A stretch of DNA of 64,000 nt from NCBI GenBank assembly GCA_037190145.1, contig JBBCJU010000002.1, positions 372,001 through 436,000 on the forward strand, in the 5' to 3' direction. The position numbers were made by a program, and so were the translations under genes. Shown here one piece after another: positions 1-8,546 of this stretch (positions are counted from its first letter, which is position 1; the number at the start of each line of letters is the position of its first letter). The notes beneath the pieces were generated by a model. That model searched no databases. It was given only the letters and a program-made list of their open reading frames with translations, and had not been told where the DNA came from. This stretch comes from 55-13 sp037190145 (GTDB lineage Bacteria; Armatimonadota; Fimbriimonadia; Fimbriimonadales; Fimbriimonadaceae).

Positions 1-2
1 AA

Positions 3-800
3 GCTGAGAAATCGCTTGCCATCGCGATAAAACCTCTTAAACGGGAAGACCTGTTCATCGCCACGAAATGCTTCTTCCCCATGAGTGATCGTCCAAATGA
101 TCGTGGGCTTAGCCGAAAGCACATTTTTGAGTCGGTTCACAATTCGCTCAAGCGGTTGGAGGTGGATTACATCGACCTCATGCAGTTCCATCGTTTTGAT
201 CCTGAGACTCCTGTCGAAGAGAGTATTCGAGCCATTGATGATTTGGTGCGTCAAGGGAAAGTTTTGTATTGGGGAGTCAGTGAATGGCCTGCGCAGAGAC
301 TAACTGAGGCAAGCCTTTTAGCCAAGGAACTCAACGCAAATCCACCGTCCAGTAATCAACCCAACTACAGCATGCTGCATCGCAATATAGAGGATGCTGT
401 TTTGCCTGTGTGTGAACAGTTTGGGATTGGAAATGTTGTGTTCTCACCGCTCGCACAGGGCGTTCTGACGGGTAAGTATCTACCTGGTCAGCCTGCTCCA
501 GCAGGAAGTCGTGGCTCGGACACTAACAGCAATATGTTTATGGGTGGAGTTCTGAAGGACGAGGTTCTTCAACGAGTACAAAACCTGAAGTCGTTTGCGG
601 AGGGACTAGGCTACTCTCTACCGCAGTTTGCACTAGCATGGTGTCTTCGACAGAAGATGGTTAGTTCTGTCATCGTAGGCGCAACATCCATTGCGCAACT
701 GGAAGCGAACGTCACCGCGACCGGAATCCAGTTGGATGCAGATGTATGGACTCAGGCCGAGAACATTCTGAGTGGTCAGGCGCAGGAAGGGAACCAATGA
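3..800 (+). CDS. Aldo/keto reductase, 5' end cut off by the window edge
   Basis: The open frame runs in from the left edge, so the N-terminus is missing; the visible part begins about 26 residues before the first internal Met. It has the aldo/keto reductase TIM-barrel pattern: LEVDYIDLMQFHRFD, then the SEWPAQ strand, SNQPNYSMLHR, VVFSPLAQGVLTGKY, and the C-terminal cofactor-binding segment VIVGATSIAQLEAN. Members of the family reduce carbonyls with NADPH; the potassium-channel beta subunit-like group is the closest look. The substrate cannot be read. Its stop overlaps the start of the next gene (ATGA), so it probably belongs to the lysC transcription unit. Confidence 0.9.
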   Translation, partial: AEKSLAIAIKPLKREDLFIATKCFFPMSDRPNDRGLSRKHIFESVHNSLKRLEVDYIDLMQFHRFDPETPVEESIRAIDDLVRQGKVLYWGVSEWPAQRLTEASLLAKELNANPPSSNQPNYSMLHRNIEDAVLPVCEQFGIGNVVFSPLAQGVLTGKYLPGQPAPAGSRGSDTNSNMFMGGVLKDEVLQRVQNLKSFAEGLGYSLPQFALAWCLRQKMVSSVIVGATSIAQLEANVTATGIQLDADVWTQAENILSGQAQEGNQ

Positions 801-1327
801 GCCGGAAAACGGACCCTCGAAATGAAACCATTGATTGTGCACCCAGTAAGCCTGCTGCTCCAGTAAAGGAGATTGCATTTGAGAAGCAACGAGGGATCAG
901 TCAGGTAGAGGTGCGAACGGGATTTGCCCAAGTTCATGTTTCAAAGCTAAGCGGAGATATTCATTCTCAACGTCTGAATGTTCTTAAAGCAGTGCGAGAA
1001 GCCGCCGTTAGCGTGGACTTTTTAAAATTGACCCCTTCTGGGCTGTCATTTGTGATCTCCGAGAATAATTCGAGCGATATTGAAAAAGCATTGGGTCCCT
1101 TGAATTACCATTGCACTATTCGTAAAGATCGATGTGTAGTCCTTATCCATGCCGTCAACATGCGTGATGAAGAAGGCTTAACCGCTCAAGTTGTGCAAAA
1201 GGCGATTGCTAGCGGAGCGATTGTGGATCATATAAGCGACATGCACGACCGGATGTTGATTGTTGCGGATAAGAAGTTTACGAGCACGCTTCAAGAGCTT
1301 TTCCAGGAGGAGACCCATGGCCGTTAA
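797..1327 (+). CDS. Stand-alone ACT-domain protein upstream of aspartate kinase
   Basis: A 176-residue protein. The ATG at 797 overlaps the previous stop and has AGGAAGGG just before it, so it is preferred over in-frame starts further upstream. After a charged leader of about 35 residues it has two ACT-like units: VEVRTGFAQVHVSK with SVDFLKLTPSGLSFVI, then CTIRKDRCVVLIHAVNM with GAIVDHISDMHDRMLIVA. This resembles the regulatory half of an aspartokinase without a kinase domain. It overlaps lysC by 11 bases, so the two are probably translationally coupled. I infer an amino-acid-sensing partner of the kinase; direct evidence of binding is absent. Confidence 0.75.
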   Translation: MSRKTDPRNETIDCAPSKPAAPVKEIAFEKQRGISQVEVRTGFAQVHVSKLSGDIHSQRLNVLKAVREAAVSVDFLKLTPSGLSFVISENNSSDIEKALGPLNYHCTIRKDRCVVLIHAVNMRDEEGLTAQVVQKAIASGAIVDHISDMHDRMLIVADKKFTSTLQELFQEETHGR

Positions 1328-2672
1328 GCCGCGCATCAAGGTGATGAAGTTTGGTGGTACCAGTGTTGCCACCCATGAGGCGAGAGTGCAGTCGGCACTA
1401 AAAGTAATCAGCGCTAAAGAGCAAGGTTTTGCTCCTGTCGTTGTGGTTAGCGCGATTGGTCGAAAAGGGGCACCCTATGCAACGGATACGTTGATTAATA
1501 TGCTCCGAGATATTGATCCGACGGTAGAGCCAGACCTGAGAGAATTGGATTTGTTGGTGGCATGTGGAGAGATACTGAGTTCAGTTATCTTTGCTCATAC
1601 TCTCAAAACCCTTGGACATCCGGCGATGGCGTTTCGCGGGGGGCAAGCTGGAATTCGGACGGATGGTGTCTACGGGAACGCTCGCGTGGTTGGGATCAAT
1701 CCGGTTAGTCTGTTCAAGGCGTGTGAAAAGGGTGCGATTCCTGTAGTCTGTGGATTCCAAGGAGTCTATGTCGCGGGAGATGGAGCACCGGGTGGTGAAC
1801 TCACCACCTTGGGGCGTGGAGGATCTGATACTACGGCCTCTGCGGTTGGGGCAGCGATGCAAGCCGATGCAGTGGAGATCTTCACCGATGTGGATGGAGT
1901 GAAGACGGCCGATCCAGACTCGGTACCGAATGCGCCCACTCTACGTAAAGTCACTTACGACGAAGTTGCCGAAATTGCTCACTTGGGCGCGAAGGTGGTC
2001 CATCCTCGAGCGGCCGAAATCGCCATGAATTTCGATATTCCGCTGTGGGTTAAGAGCACATTTACGGATGATGAAGGAACCGAGATCGTTCGTCGAGATC
2101 GATTCCCTGGGCGTCGTGTCACCGGTGTCACCCACACTGGCAAACTCGTTTATCTTCAATTCGACCTGAAGGAAGCAAGTGAAGAGCACCGCCGGGTTTT
2201 GGAAACCCGAATATTTGAGACCATGGCGCATTATGGATTCAACCTCTTCATGATGAATCTCAGTCCGAGCGGAACCGGCTTTGCGGTACCAAGAACTCAA
2301 TTTGCTGCTTTGGCTGGCATTCTGGACAGTCTCGTGGTTCCGGTCGATGGGCAAATGTTCTTGTTGCAGATCGGCTCCAATCCTTCGAAAGACGTTGAAA
2401 ATCAGCTCCGGTTGCTAGCGCCGACTGGGAACGTGAAGTCAATCGTAGCCGAACTCACGGAGGGCTGTACGATGGTGTCTCTAGTGGGACACGAGTATAT
2501 GCAGCAACCTGGAGTATTCTTCGAAGTCCTAACGACTTTGCACGATGCGCAGATTCCAGTCTTGCAGACAACGGACTCTGATTTCAGCCTTAGCGTGCTT
2601 GTTCCAGAGTCAGAATCGAACCGAACCGTTAGGTTGCTTCACGAGCAATTCAGACTTGCAGATATTGTTTAG
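1317..2672 (+). CDS. lysC: Aspartate kinase
   Basis: 451 residues, the usual length for a monofunctional aspartokinase. It phosphorylates L-aspartate, the first step toward lysine, threonine and methionine. The N-terminal signature KVMKFGGTSV is present, followed by GRGGSDTTASAVG and EIFTDVDGVKTADP of the amino-acid kinase fold, and two C-terminal ACT units (TGFAVPRTQF; MVSLVGHEYMQQPGVFFEVL). The start is fixed by a strong AGGAGG at 1305-1310. It lies inside the end of the ACT gene and its own stop overlaps the likely start of folP. thrC and thrB are encoded elsewhere in the window (46-48 kb); a homoserine dehydrogenase is not seen. Confidence 0.96.
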   Translation: MAVKPRIKVMKFGGTSVATHEARVQSALKVISAKEQGFAPVVVVSAIGRKGAPYATDTLINMLRDIDPTVEPDLRELDLLVACGEILSSVIFAHTLKTLGHPAMAFRGGQAGIRTDGVYGNARVVGINPVSLFKACEKGAIPVVCGFQGVYVAGDGAPGGELTTLGRGGSDTTASAVGAAMQADAVEIFTDVDGVKTADPDSVPNAPTLRKVTYDEVAEIAHLGAKVVHPRAAEIAMNFDIPLWVKSTFTDDEGTEIVRRDRFPGRRVTGVTHTGKLVYLQFDLKEASEEHRRVLETRIFETMAHYGFNLFMMNLSPSGTGFAVPRTQFAALAGILDSLVVPVDGQMFLLQIGSNPSKDVENQLRLLAPTGNVKSIVAELTEGCTMVSLVGHEYMQQPGVFFEVLTTLHDAQIPVLQTTDSDFSLSVLVPESESNRTVRLLHEQFRLADIV

Positions 2673-3468
2673 TATTCCTAATGATAGGCCCGCATTGATG
2701 GGCATTCTAAATATCACCCCCGATTCGTTTAGCGACGGGGGACTCCACTTTCATACGGATGCAGCCTTGAGTAAAGGTTTGCAGATGATGGAAGAGGGAG
2801 CCGACCTAATTGATGTAGGTGGGGAGTCCACACGCCCCGGTGCTTCCCCAGTACCGATTGAGGAAGAAATCCGCCGCACAATCCCTGTGGTCGAACAGTT
2901 GTCAAAACGGGGAATCCCAGTTTCCATAGACACAATGAAACCTGATGTGGCCTCCGCTGCCCTGGAATCAGGGGCGAAAGTAGTTAATGATGTTTCGGGA
3001 CTTAGAAACCCGCGAATGATTGAATTGATAGAGGAAAAGCGCCCGACGGTTTGCGTCATGCATATGCAGGGAGAGCCTCGGACCATGCAGGAAAATCCCT
3101 CTTATGTGGATGTCGTCGCAGAAGTTAAGGAGTATCTGCTTGGAATAGCTAGCAGATTGACTTTACCGAAAGAGCAGATTTGGCTTGATCCTGGAATAGG
3201 TTTTGGAAAAACGGTTCAACAAAACTTGGCTTTATTGCAGAGTCTTGATTCTTTGGTAGAGACTGGATATCCAGTGCTTATTGGGGTTAGCCGTAAAGGA
3301 TTTATTGGGAAGACTCTTGGGGATGAATCCCCGGATGATCGTTTAGAGGGGACCCTTGCTACGCAAGCATGGGCGCAAATCAAAGGGGCCAAAATATTGC
3401 GTGCGCACGATGTGAAAGCGGCCGCTCGGGCAATCAAGATGATTGCCGCGATCCAAAGCTCCACGTAA
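2665..3468 (+). CDS. folP: Dihydropteroate synthase
   Basis: It condenses p-aminobenzoate with dihydropterin pyrophosphate in folate synthesis. Family signatures are clear: MGILNITPDSFSDGG for the pterin/phosphate loop, DVGGESTRPGA, VSIDTMKPDVA, VNDVSGL, VCVMHMQG, LDPGIGFGKT, and the GVSRKGFIG loop near the end. The start is uncertain. TTG at 2665 gives about 267 residues and overlaps the lysC stop, TTG at 2656 is also possible, and ATG at 2698 would begin at MGILN and leave too short a leader before the first strand. No strong ribosome binding site decides it. Overlap with lysC suggests coupled translation. Confidence 0.95.
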   Translation: MFSIPNDRPALMGILNITPDSFSDGGLHFHTDAALSKGLQMMEEGADLIDVGGESTRPGASPVPIEEEIRRTIPVVEQLSKRGIPVSIDTMKPDVASAALESGAKVVNDVSGLRNPRMIELIEEKRPTVCVMHMQGEPRTMQENPSYVDVVAEVKEYLLGIASRLTLPKEQIWLDPGIGFGKTVQQNLALLQSLDSLVETGYPVLIGVSRKGFIGKTLGDESPDDRLEGTLATQAWAQIKGAKILRAHDVKAAARAIKMIAAIQSST

Positions 3469-3514
3469 CGTCCTGTAGGCGGCAATGGATAGCCTTTCGG
3501 TTGACCGAGACGCC

Positions 3515-4915
3515 CTACACTTTCTTGTTTTTCCAGCCGCCCTGCTTAAAGATCACAAGGCATAGGATGCCTTGAATACCTTGGGTAACCGCCATCGATA
3601 TCCACGCACCGGTTGATCCCATGTGCATCGGGATGGCCAAAACATAAGCTAAAGGAACTCGCAATCCCCACAGCGATATGACCGATATCCACAAGGGGCG
3701 AACGGTATCACCGGCACCCTGCATCGCGCCGACGATGACCATCGCATAGGCGAATAGCACTTCGGTGACGCATAGCATTCGCAAGAATGTCGTGACTTCA
3801 GCGACCAGCTCTGGTTTGTTATCTAAAAGGATTCCACCAATCTGGGGAGCAAAAATAAAGATCGGGATGGAGAGTCCGAGGGTGACGAGCGCACCATGAT
3901 GAGCGGCTAGCCAACCCAACCGTTCTGCCCTGTCAGGATCTTTCATGCCTAAGCTTTGTCCGACTAACGTTGATGCCGCAATGGCTAGGCCAAACGAGGG
4001 CATAAACATAATCGACTCAATTCCAAACGCAACCGGTAGCGTCGCAATCGCGACACTGCTGTTCGGAACAAACTTCAGCATGAAGGAGAAAACGGCCAAA
4101 GACATCACACGCAGGACCGCCATGGTTGCGGCTGGTACCGCGATCCTCATGATGCGTTTGGTCCAATCTTTTAGTGGTATGTGAAAAGATGCGGCAGGCC
4201 CAAGAGGGGTCTTCTTGCAGTAAGAGGCATAAATGATTGCCGACATCCAAGCGCTAACAGAAAGGGCTGTTGCGGCTCCAACCACTCCCATCCCCAAACC
4301 TGGCAATGTGAGGAATCCAAATTTGCGAGTTGGAAAAATGAAGAAAACGTTGAGGACAATGTGCAACAGGATTTGAAGTCCCGAAATCACCATCGGGCTC
4401 TTAGTGTCGCCAATTCCTCTCAATGATCCGGCAAGGGTTTGGATAATAAAGATGGCTGGGAGGCCACATCCAAAAGCAACCAGATAAGCTGACATTAACC
4501 GGATTGCTTGTTGGTCAACGGCAGGAAGCATTGTGCGGGATATGGTCGGGGCCGAAGCAACCGTAAGCGCTCCAAACACAAGTCCCGCGATCCAGGCTAA
4601 CCCAAAGGCTTGTTTGCTTGCCTGTCGATACTCCTCCTGATTACCTGCCCCAAATGCTCGCGCAACAATGGCGGTTGCACCGGTTGAGAGAGCCATTGCA
4701 ATAGAGAAGGTAAGAAATGTGGCGCTGATCGCTCCACCCACCGCCGTGAAAGCTGATTGGGGAAGGTGCCCCAAGAAAAAGCGATCTAGCAGGGTGTTGA
4801 TGACTTGTAGAGAATTTAGCGCGACTGCTGGCCATGCCAAGCTCCAGACAATTCGCGTGGTGTTCTCCGGAGACAATTTAGTCATGGGTGGTGGAGAATC
4901 GGCCAAGTGGGCCAT
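3515..4915 (-). CDS. MATE family multidrug/Na+ antiporter
   Basis: 466 residues with about twelve hydrophobic segments arranged as two similar halves, the MATE architecture. Motifs near the start (SLAWPAVALNSLQVINTLLDR, then FLGHLPQSAFTAVGGA) and in the second half (AAHHGALVTLG, MQGAGDTVRPLW) match the family, which exports cationic compounds using Na+ or H+ gradients. A second Met at residue 11 is an alternative start; neither has a good ribosome binding site. It is convergent with folP and divergent from the cyanophycinase-like gene. The substrate cannot be inferred. Confidence 0.93.
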   Translation of the reverse strand: MAHLADSPPPMTKLSPENTTRIVWSLAWPAVALNSLQVINTLLDRFFLGHLPQSAFTAVGGAISATFLTFSIAMALSTGATAIVARAFGAGNQEEYRQASKQAFGLAWIAGLVFGALTVASAPTISRTMLPAVDQQAIRLMSAYLVAFGCGLPAIFIIQTLAGSLRGIGDTKSPMVISGLQILLHIVLNVFFIFPTRKFGFLTLPGLGMGVVGAATALSVSAWMSAIIYASYCKKTPLGPAASFHIPLKDWTKRIMRIAVPAATMAVLRVMSLAVFSFMLKFVPNSSVAIATLPVAFGIESIMFMPSFGLAIAASTLVGQSLGMKDPDRAERLGWLAAHHGALVTLGLSIPIFIFAPQIGGILLDNKPELVAEVTTFLRMLCVTEVLFAYAMVIVGAMQGAGDTVRPLWISVISLWGLRVPLAYVLAIPMHMGSTGAWISMAVTQGIQGILCLVIFKQGGWKNKKV

Positions 4916-5102
4916 AAGGGTGTAGGGTACCCCTTGATCTGTAAGACACCCTGGGCAAGGTGACCCAAGTTGAACTTTGTGGGAACTATGTAAAAAAGTG
5001 ATGTGATACTACATCCAAGTTAACCGATCATTTCGTATATCTTATAGGGTAGAACACACAGAGACCCAGGTTCATTACTGGGTGCTCGCGAGGAAGTTTA
5101 AT

Positions 5103-5849
5103 TTGAGAGGCGCCGTACCACAAGGAATTACTAGTCAATTGTTCGCGATAGGTAATGGGGACCTAGTTACCCGCGAAACCTACGAGTTTGATCAGCTTAT
5201 TGTTAGTGCTAGTGGGCGGACTCGACCTTGGACACTTTGTATCACTGCTGCTGCAGATGATAGTCCAGAAGCCTGCAATGCTTTTGGCAACATCTACGGA
5301 GACGGCTTGCGATGTCGTACCGACTACCTTCGAATCCTAAAAGGAGAGCCAGGTGGTGATGAGTTCCAACGTAAGATTGCGCGAAATGAAGTCTTCTACT
5401 TTTCTGATGGCAACCTAGATCTCCTTGTACAAGCTATTGATCAGTATGGGATTGCCGATCACCTTCGAGAGGCTTATACAAGAGGAGCCATTTTTGGAGG
5501 AGTAGGCGCAGGTGCCGCAATTTTAGGATTGTTGGGATTCAGCGGTAGTACCACCTCTGCTTCTGGTATCGGAGTCGCCGATGTCAATATTGGTTGTATT
5601 GTAGAAGACACTAATTTTTCCGCAACTTCTGCGACCGCAGCCTTTAAGGATAAATCAAGCGTCCCTGGTTTCGTTCTGGGGCACATGACCGCCCTTAATG
5701 TGAAGGGTGATGAGTTTAGAGTGCTTTCAGGACAAGCTGGCGGAGAGGCGCATGTCATTGTAAAGGGACAAGATAGCGTCGTTGCCAGTTCTGTAGAATA
5801 CGCTCCTCTTTCTTCATTAGCTTCTACGAAAGCTAAGCAAAGAGTCTAG
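5103..5849 (+). CDS. Cyanophycinase-like (peptidase S51 fold) protein lacking the catalytic serine
   Basis: About 248 residues from the TTG at 5103, chosen because AGGAAG at 5091-5096 sits six bases upstream; a GTG at 5082 is also in frame. The order of elements is that of peptidase S51/cyanophycinase: an N-terminal GNGD segment, TLCITAAADDSPEA, a middle VFYFSDGNLDLLV like the family's FFxGGDQ strand, then GGVGAGAA where active members have GGTSAGAA. The nucleophilic Ser is therefore Gly here. The C-terminal part keeps GIGVADVNIG and the VLGHMTALNV turn. I infer an inactive or repurposed homologue. The next gene follows after three bases. Confidence 0.7.
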   Translation: MRGAVPQGITSQLFAIGNGDLVTRETYEFDQLIVSASGRTRPWTLCITAAADDSPEACNAFGNIYGDGLRCRTDYLRILKGEPGGDEFQRKIARNEVFYFSDGNLDLLVQAIDQYGIADHLREAYTRGAIFGGVGAGAAILGLLGFSGSTTSASGIGVADVNIGCIVEDTNFSATSATAAFKDKSSVPGFVLGHMTALNVKGDEFRVLSGQAGGEAHVIVKGQDSVVASSVEYAPLSSLASTKAKQRV

Positions 5850-5852
5850 TTC

Positions 5853-6272
5853 ATGCTTTGGCGGCCAGGATATCGATCCCTGGTCGCCTATGAACTGCAG
5901 CTTCCGGATTCTCCGGCTTTCGATCAGACTCAAATTCTGATTGGTGGATTTGAGTTTGCGGCTCTTCGTGAAATGTCCATCTGGCGACGACTCGCCGAGC
6001 GAGACGCTTCTCACGTTCCTTGGAGCCTAACGTTTTTCCTCAACAGGATAGGACCTCAAGATGAGGAGTTGCTGGACTCCTTAGTTCCTGGGAGCCTGAG
6101 GGACCGAACCTCCGCGATCATCGATCAGGGGGCTAGCTGGAGGAACCTTGTTCAACCTTCCCACCAAGATCAGTCGTTTGCAGCTGTTATTGAGGCGCAA
6201 ACCGCCAAGGTCATGATGAAAGGGCTTCCGACTGAGGAAGGCTGGGATGCGTTCCTCAGTCAGCTAGCTTAA
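5853..6272 (+). CDS. Protein of unknown function next to the S51-like gene
   Basis: A 139-residue frame that begins three bases after the S51-like stop, so the two are probably co-transcribed. No signal peptide, membrane segment or motif that I recognise is visible; the sequence is soluble-looking with several Trp-Arg and acidic stretches (SIWRRLAERDASHVPW, GPQDEELLDSLVPG). It ends by overlapping the convergent secreted-protein gene by four bases. Tight spacing and balanced composition favour a real gene, but no ribosome binding site is strong. Function unknown. Confidence 0.55.
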   Translation: MLWRPGYRSLVAYELQLPDSPAFDQTQILIGGFEFAALREMSIWRRLAERDASHVPWSLTFFLNRIGPQDEELLDSLVPGSLRDRTSAIIDQGASWRNLVQPSHQDQSFAAVIEAQTAKVMMKGLPTEEGWDAFLSQLA

Positions 6273-7120
6273 CCGCCGCTGTTCGGGCGCGGACCGGCTA
6301 CTGCTCTCGCTCCGGCGGGTGGCGTGTAAGTAAAGGTTCCTGCAGTGGGAAGGGGAGTGGTGTATACGTCTGTTCTCCAATCTGTTAACTTGGTTGTTGC
6401 CCCAAATCGGGCTAAATCGGAATAGTAGATTGCTCCAAGTCTCCAGTTTCCCGAAATCTCATTGAGTTCAAAGGCGATGGAACGGACGGGAGTTCCGGCT
6501 TTGGTGGTCCAATAAACGTGGAATTTTTTGGTATCGCTCGATACATATTGGCGGGTTGTTACCACAGGGTCCGAGAAAGTAGATCCCGCTCCCTGAACAG
6601 ATGTCTCCGAACGATTGCTAGAGGCCGGAATCCAGGATCGGTACAGGGCGTCAAAGCCACCCCAGACCTCTCTTGCCAGTCTAGCTACCAAGCTGCTTTG
6701 ACCTGTTGCATAGACGTTCAAGGATTGGAGACCATTCTGCTCATAGTCGGCTGGCTTGGTCGCTGTGTATGCTCCGTATCTTGCCGTGGAGTAGGTGTTC
6801 TTAGAAAGGTCGATGCCCCAAACATGTCGTCCATCACCAACCACGCGATGTGTCCAGAGGCCATTTCGACCCTCAAGGAGCTCCATCTTCATGTCTTGAG
6901 CGATAGAAAGGGCAGGGCGACTCCAGAAAAAGTCAGAAGCAAACGCCGTCGTCGTAGATCCCACATACTCGTTTCCGGCTAATCGGAGAAGAACATCACT
7001 TTCCCCTCTTAGGAGCTTAAAAGCCTGATCCACTTCTGATTCCGCAGCTGTCAGCGCTTGGCTGAAGCCAATGGACACCAGTGATCCTAGGGCAATGATT
7101 GCGAGGCCTTTTCCAATCAT
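6269..7120 (-). CDS. Secreted protein of unknown function
   Basis: The frame is open from 7201, but the ATG at 7120 places a typical signal peptide at the N-terminus (MIGKGLAIIALGSLVSIGFS, then QALTAAES), so I prefer it, giving 283 residues. The mature part is rich in aromatic and hydroxyl residues (FFWSRPALSIAQDMKMELLE, HVWGIDLSKNTYSTARYG) and resembles envelope proteins that bind lipid or lipoproteins, but no family can be named. It ends in a Pro/Gly-rich tail. It is divergent from pyrH with about 60 bases between them. The lack of a ribosome binding site before 7120 leaves the start open. Confidence 0.7.
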   Translation of the reverse strand: MIGKGLAIIALGSLVSIGFSQALTAAESEVDQAFKLLRGESDVLLRLAGNEYVGSTTTAFASDFFWSRPALSIAQDMKMELLEGRNGLWTHRVVGDGRHVWGIDLSKNTYSTARYGAYTATKPADYEQNGLQSLNVYATGQSSLVARLAREVWGGFDALYRSWIPASSNRSETSVQGAGSTFSDPVVTTRQYVSSDTKKFHVYWTTKAGTPVRSIAFELNEISGNWRLGAIYYSDLARFGATTKLTDWRTDVYTTPLPTAGTFTYTPPAGARAVAGPRPNSGG

Positions 7121-7182
7121 GAGGAGTTTGACTGTGCCAATGTCGAAAAGGTTCGCGCAAAGAGGTACGCTTTCGCCTTGGA

Positions 7183-7908
7183 ATGATAGAGCGCAAAACA
7201 TATCGCCGGATACTTCTAAAACTTAGCGGCGAGGCTCTTGCAGGGGGCGAGGGATTTGGCTTAAGTCCGCAAATCCTTAATTACATTGCCAACGAAATCG
7301 CCGAAGTTCATCGACTTGGCGTCCAAGTAGCCATTGTGGTTGGGGGAGGCAACTTTGTTCGGGGCGAAACCTTCTCTGCTGAAGGTGGAATCGATCGATC
7401 TGTGGCCGATCAAATGGGGATGTTGGGAACTCTCATGAACTCACTTGGTCTTCTGTCTGCCATAGAAAAGACCGGCGTGCAGACCCGAGTGCAGAGCGCC
7501 ATCGCTATTTCACAGGTTGCAGAGAGCTTTATAAGGCGCAGAGCCGTGCGACACCTGGAGAAGGAAAGAGTGGTCGTTCTAGCCGCGGGTACGGGAAATC
7601 CTTATTTCACAACGGATACTGCCGCTGTCCTCAGAGCTTTGGAAATAGAGGCTGAAGTTTTGATTAAGGCGACAAAAGTAGATGGTATCTACGATAAGGA
7701 TCCTAAGAAGCACGCGGATGCCGTTCGTTACGAAACCCTTGAATATTCAGAGGCGATTGCCAAACGGCTTGGCGTGATGGATCAAACCGCATTCACCATG
7801 TGCCGGGAACATCGTTTGCCGGTGATCGTGTTAGACTTCAACAAACCGGGCGCTTTAGTGGCGGCTATTCAAGGCCAAAACGAAGGCACTCTCGTCGGAG
7901 GAGAGTAA
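7183..7908 (+). CDS. pyrH: UMP kinase
   Basis: 241 residues, standard for bacterial UMP kinase, which converts UMP to UDP. The nucleotide-binding LKLSGEAL, the VVGGGNFVRG loop, DQMGMLGTLMNSL, and GTGNPYFTTDTAAVLRALE are all present, as are ATKVDGIYDKDPKK and the C-terminal VLDFNKPGAL. It abuts frr with no gap, the common pyrH-frr order. The usual upstream rpsB and tsf genes are not here; instead a divergent secreted-protein gene lies upstream, so this unit probably has its own promoter in the short gap. Confidence 0.96.
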   Translation: MIERKTYRRILLKLSGEALAGGEGFGLSPQILNYIANEIAEVHRLGVQVAIVVGGGNFVRGETFSAEGGIDRSVADQMGMLGTLMNSLGLLSAIEKTGVQTRVQSAIAISQVAESFIRRRAVRHLEKERVVVLAAGTGNPYFTTDTAAVLRALEIEAEVLIKATKVDGIYDKDPKKHADAVRYETLEYSEAIAKRLGVMDQTAFTMCREHRLPVIVLDFNKPGALVAAIQGQNEGTLVGGE

Positions 7909-8469
7909 ATGTCAGTAAACCAAATTTTGCAGGAAGCAGAGCAGAAGATGAAGAGTGCCATTGAGGCAATGTCTCATGACTTCAATTCGTATCGCACAGG
8001 CCGAGCTACGACCGCAGTCCTAGACCGTGTGCATGTCGACTACTATGGCACCGAAACTCCTATTAACCAGGTGGCAAACGTAAGTGTCCCAGAACCAAGA
8101 CAACTACTGATCCAGCCTTACGAAAAGTCAATGGTTCCCACCATTGAGCGTGCCATTCTCAAGAGCGATCTTGGCATCAGTCCTGTCAATGACGGAACCG
8201 GTATTCGCCTGAATTTCCCCCAGATGACCGAAGAGCGAAGAAAAGACATGGTCAAACAGGTTCATGCCCGAACCGAGCAATGTCGTGTTTCCATTCGAAA
8301 CATCCGACGGGACGCGATTGATCAGTTCAAAGCTCTGGAAAAGAAGAAGGAAATCACTGAGGACGAAGTAAAAGGCAACGAAAACAAAGTCCAAAAGTTA
8401 ACTGACAGCTATGTGCAACAAGCAGAAGAGGTCGGGAAAAAGAAAGAAGCCGAATTGATGACGGTTTAG
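7909..8469 (+). CDS. frr: Ribosome recycling factor
   Basis: 186 residues, the family length. It splits post-termination ribosomes together with EF-G. Recognised by the three-helix-bundle pattern: HDFNSYRTGRATTAVLD, VDYYGTETPINQVANVSVPE, then PPLTEERR-like PQMTEERRKDMVKQV and RVSIRNIRRDA. The start codon directly follows the pyrH stop and is preceded by GGAGGAGAG inside the end of pyrH, so translation is likely coupled. A strong hairpin follows five bases after its stop. Confidence 0.97.
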   Translation: MSVNQILQEAEQKMKSAIEAMSHDFNSYRTGRATTAVLDRVHVDYYGTETPINQVANVSVPEPRQLLIQPYEKSMVPTIERAILKSDLGISPVNDGTGIRLNFPQMTEERRKDMVKQVHARTEQCRVSIRNIRRDAIDQFKALEKKKEITEDEVKGNENKVQKLTDSYVQQAEEVGKKKEAELMTV

Positions 8470-8473
8470 GACG

Positions 8474-8504
8474 GTATTGGGCTTTACGATGTAAGGCCCA
8501 ATAC
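8474..8504 (+). other. Perfect hairpin between frr and uppS
   Basis: Arms GTATTGGGCTTTAC (8474-8487) and GTAAGGCCCAATAC (8491-8504) pair over 14 positions with one G-T wobble around a three-base loop. No T-tract follows on the plus strand (AAGAAG instead), so it does not look like a standard intrinsic terminator for frr. It may be an RNA stability or processing site, or a weak attenuator before uppS. Confidence 0.6.
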
Positions 8505-8546
8505 AAGAAGAAGTTTCTGATTGATGGAGTAACTGGAGCATATTGA

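Noticed and set aside
5103..6272. S51-like and following gene as one frameshifted protein
   Set aside because: The second frame starts after a clear stop with its own Met and does not continue any S51 element.
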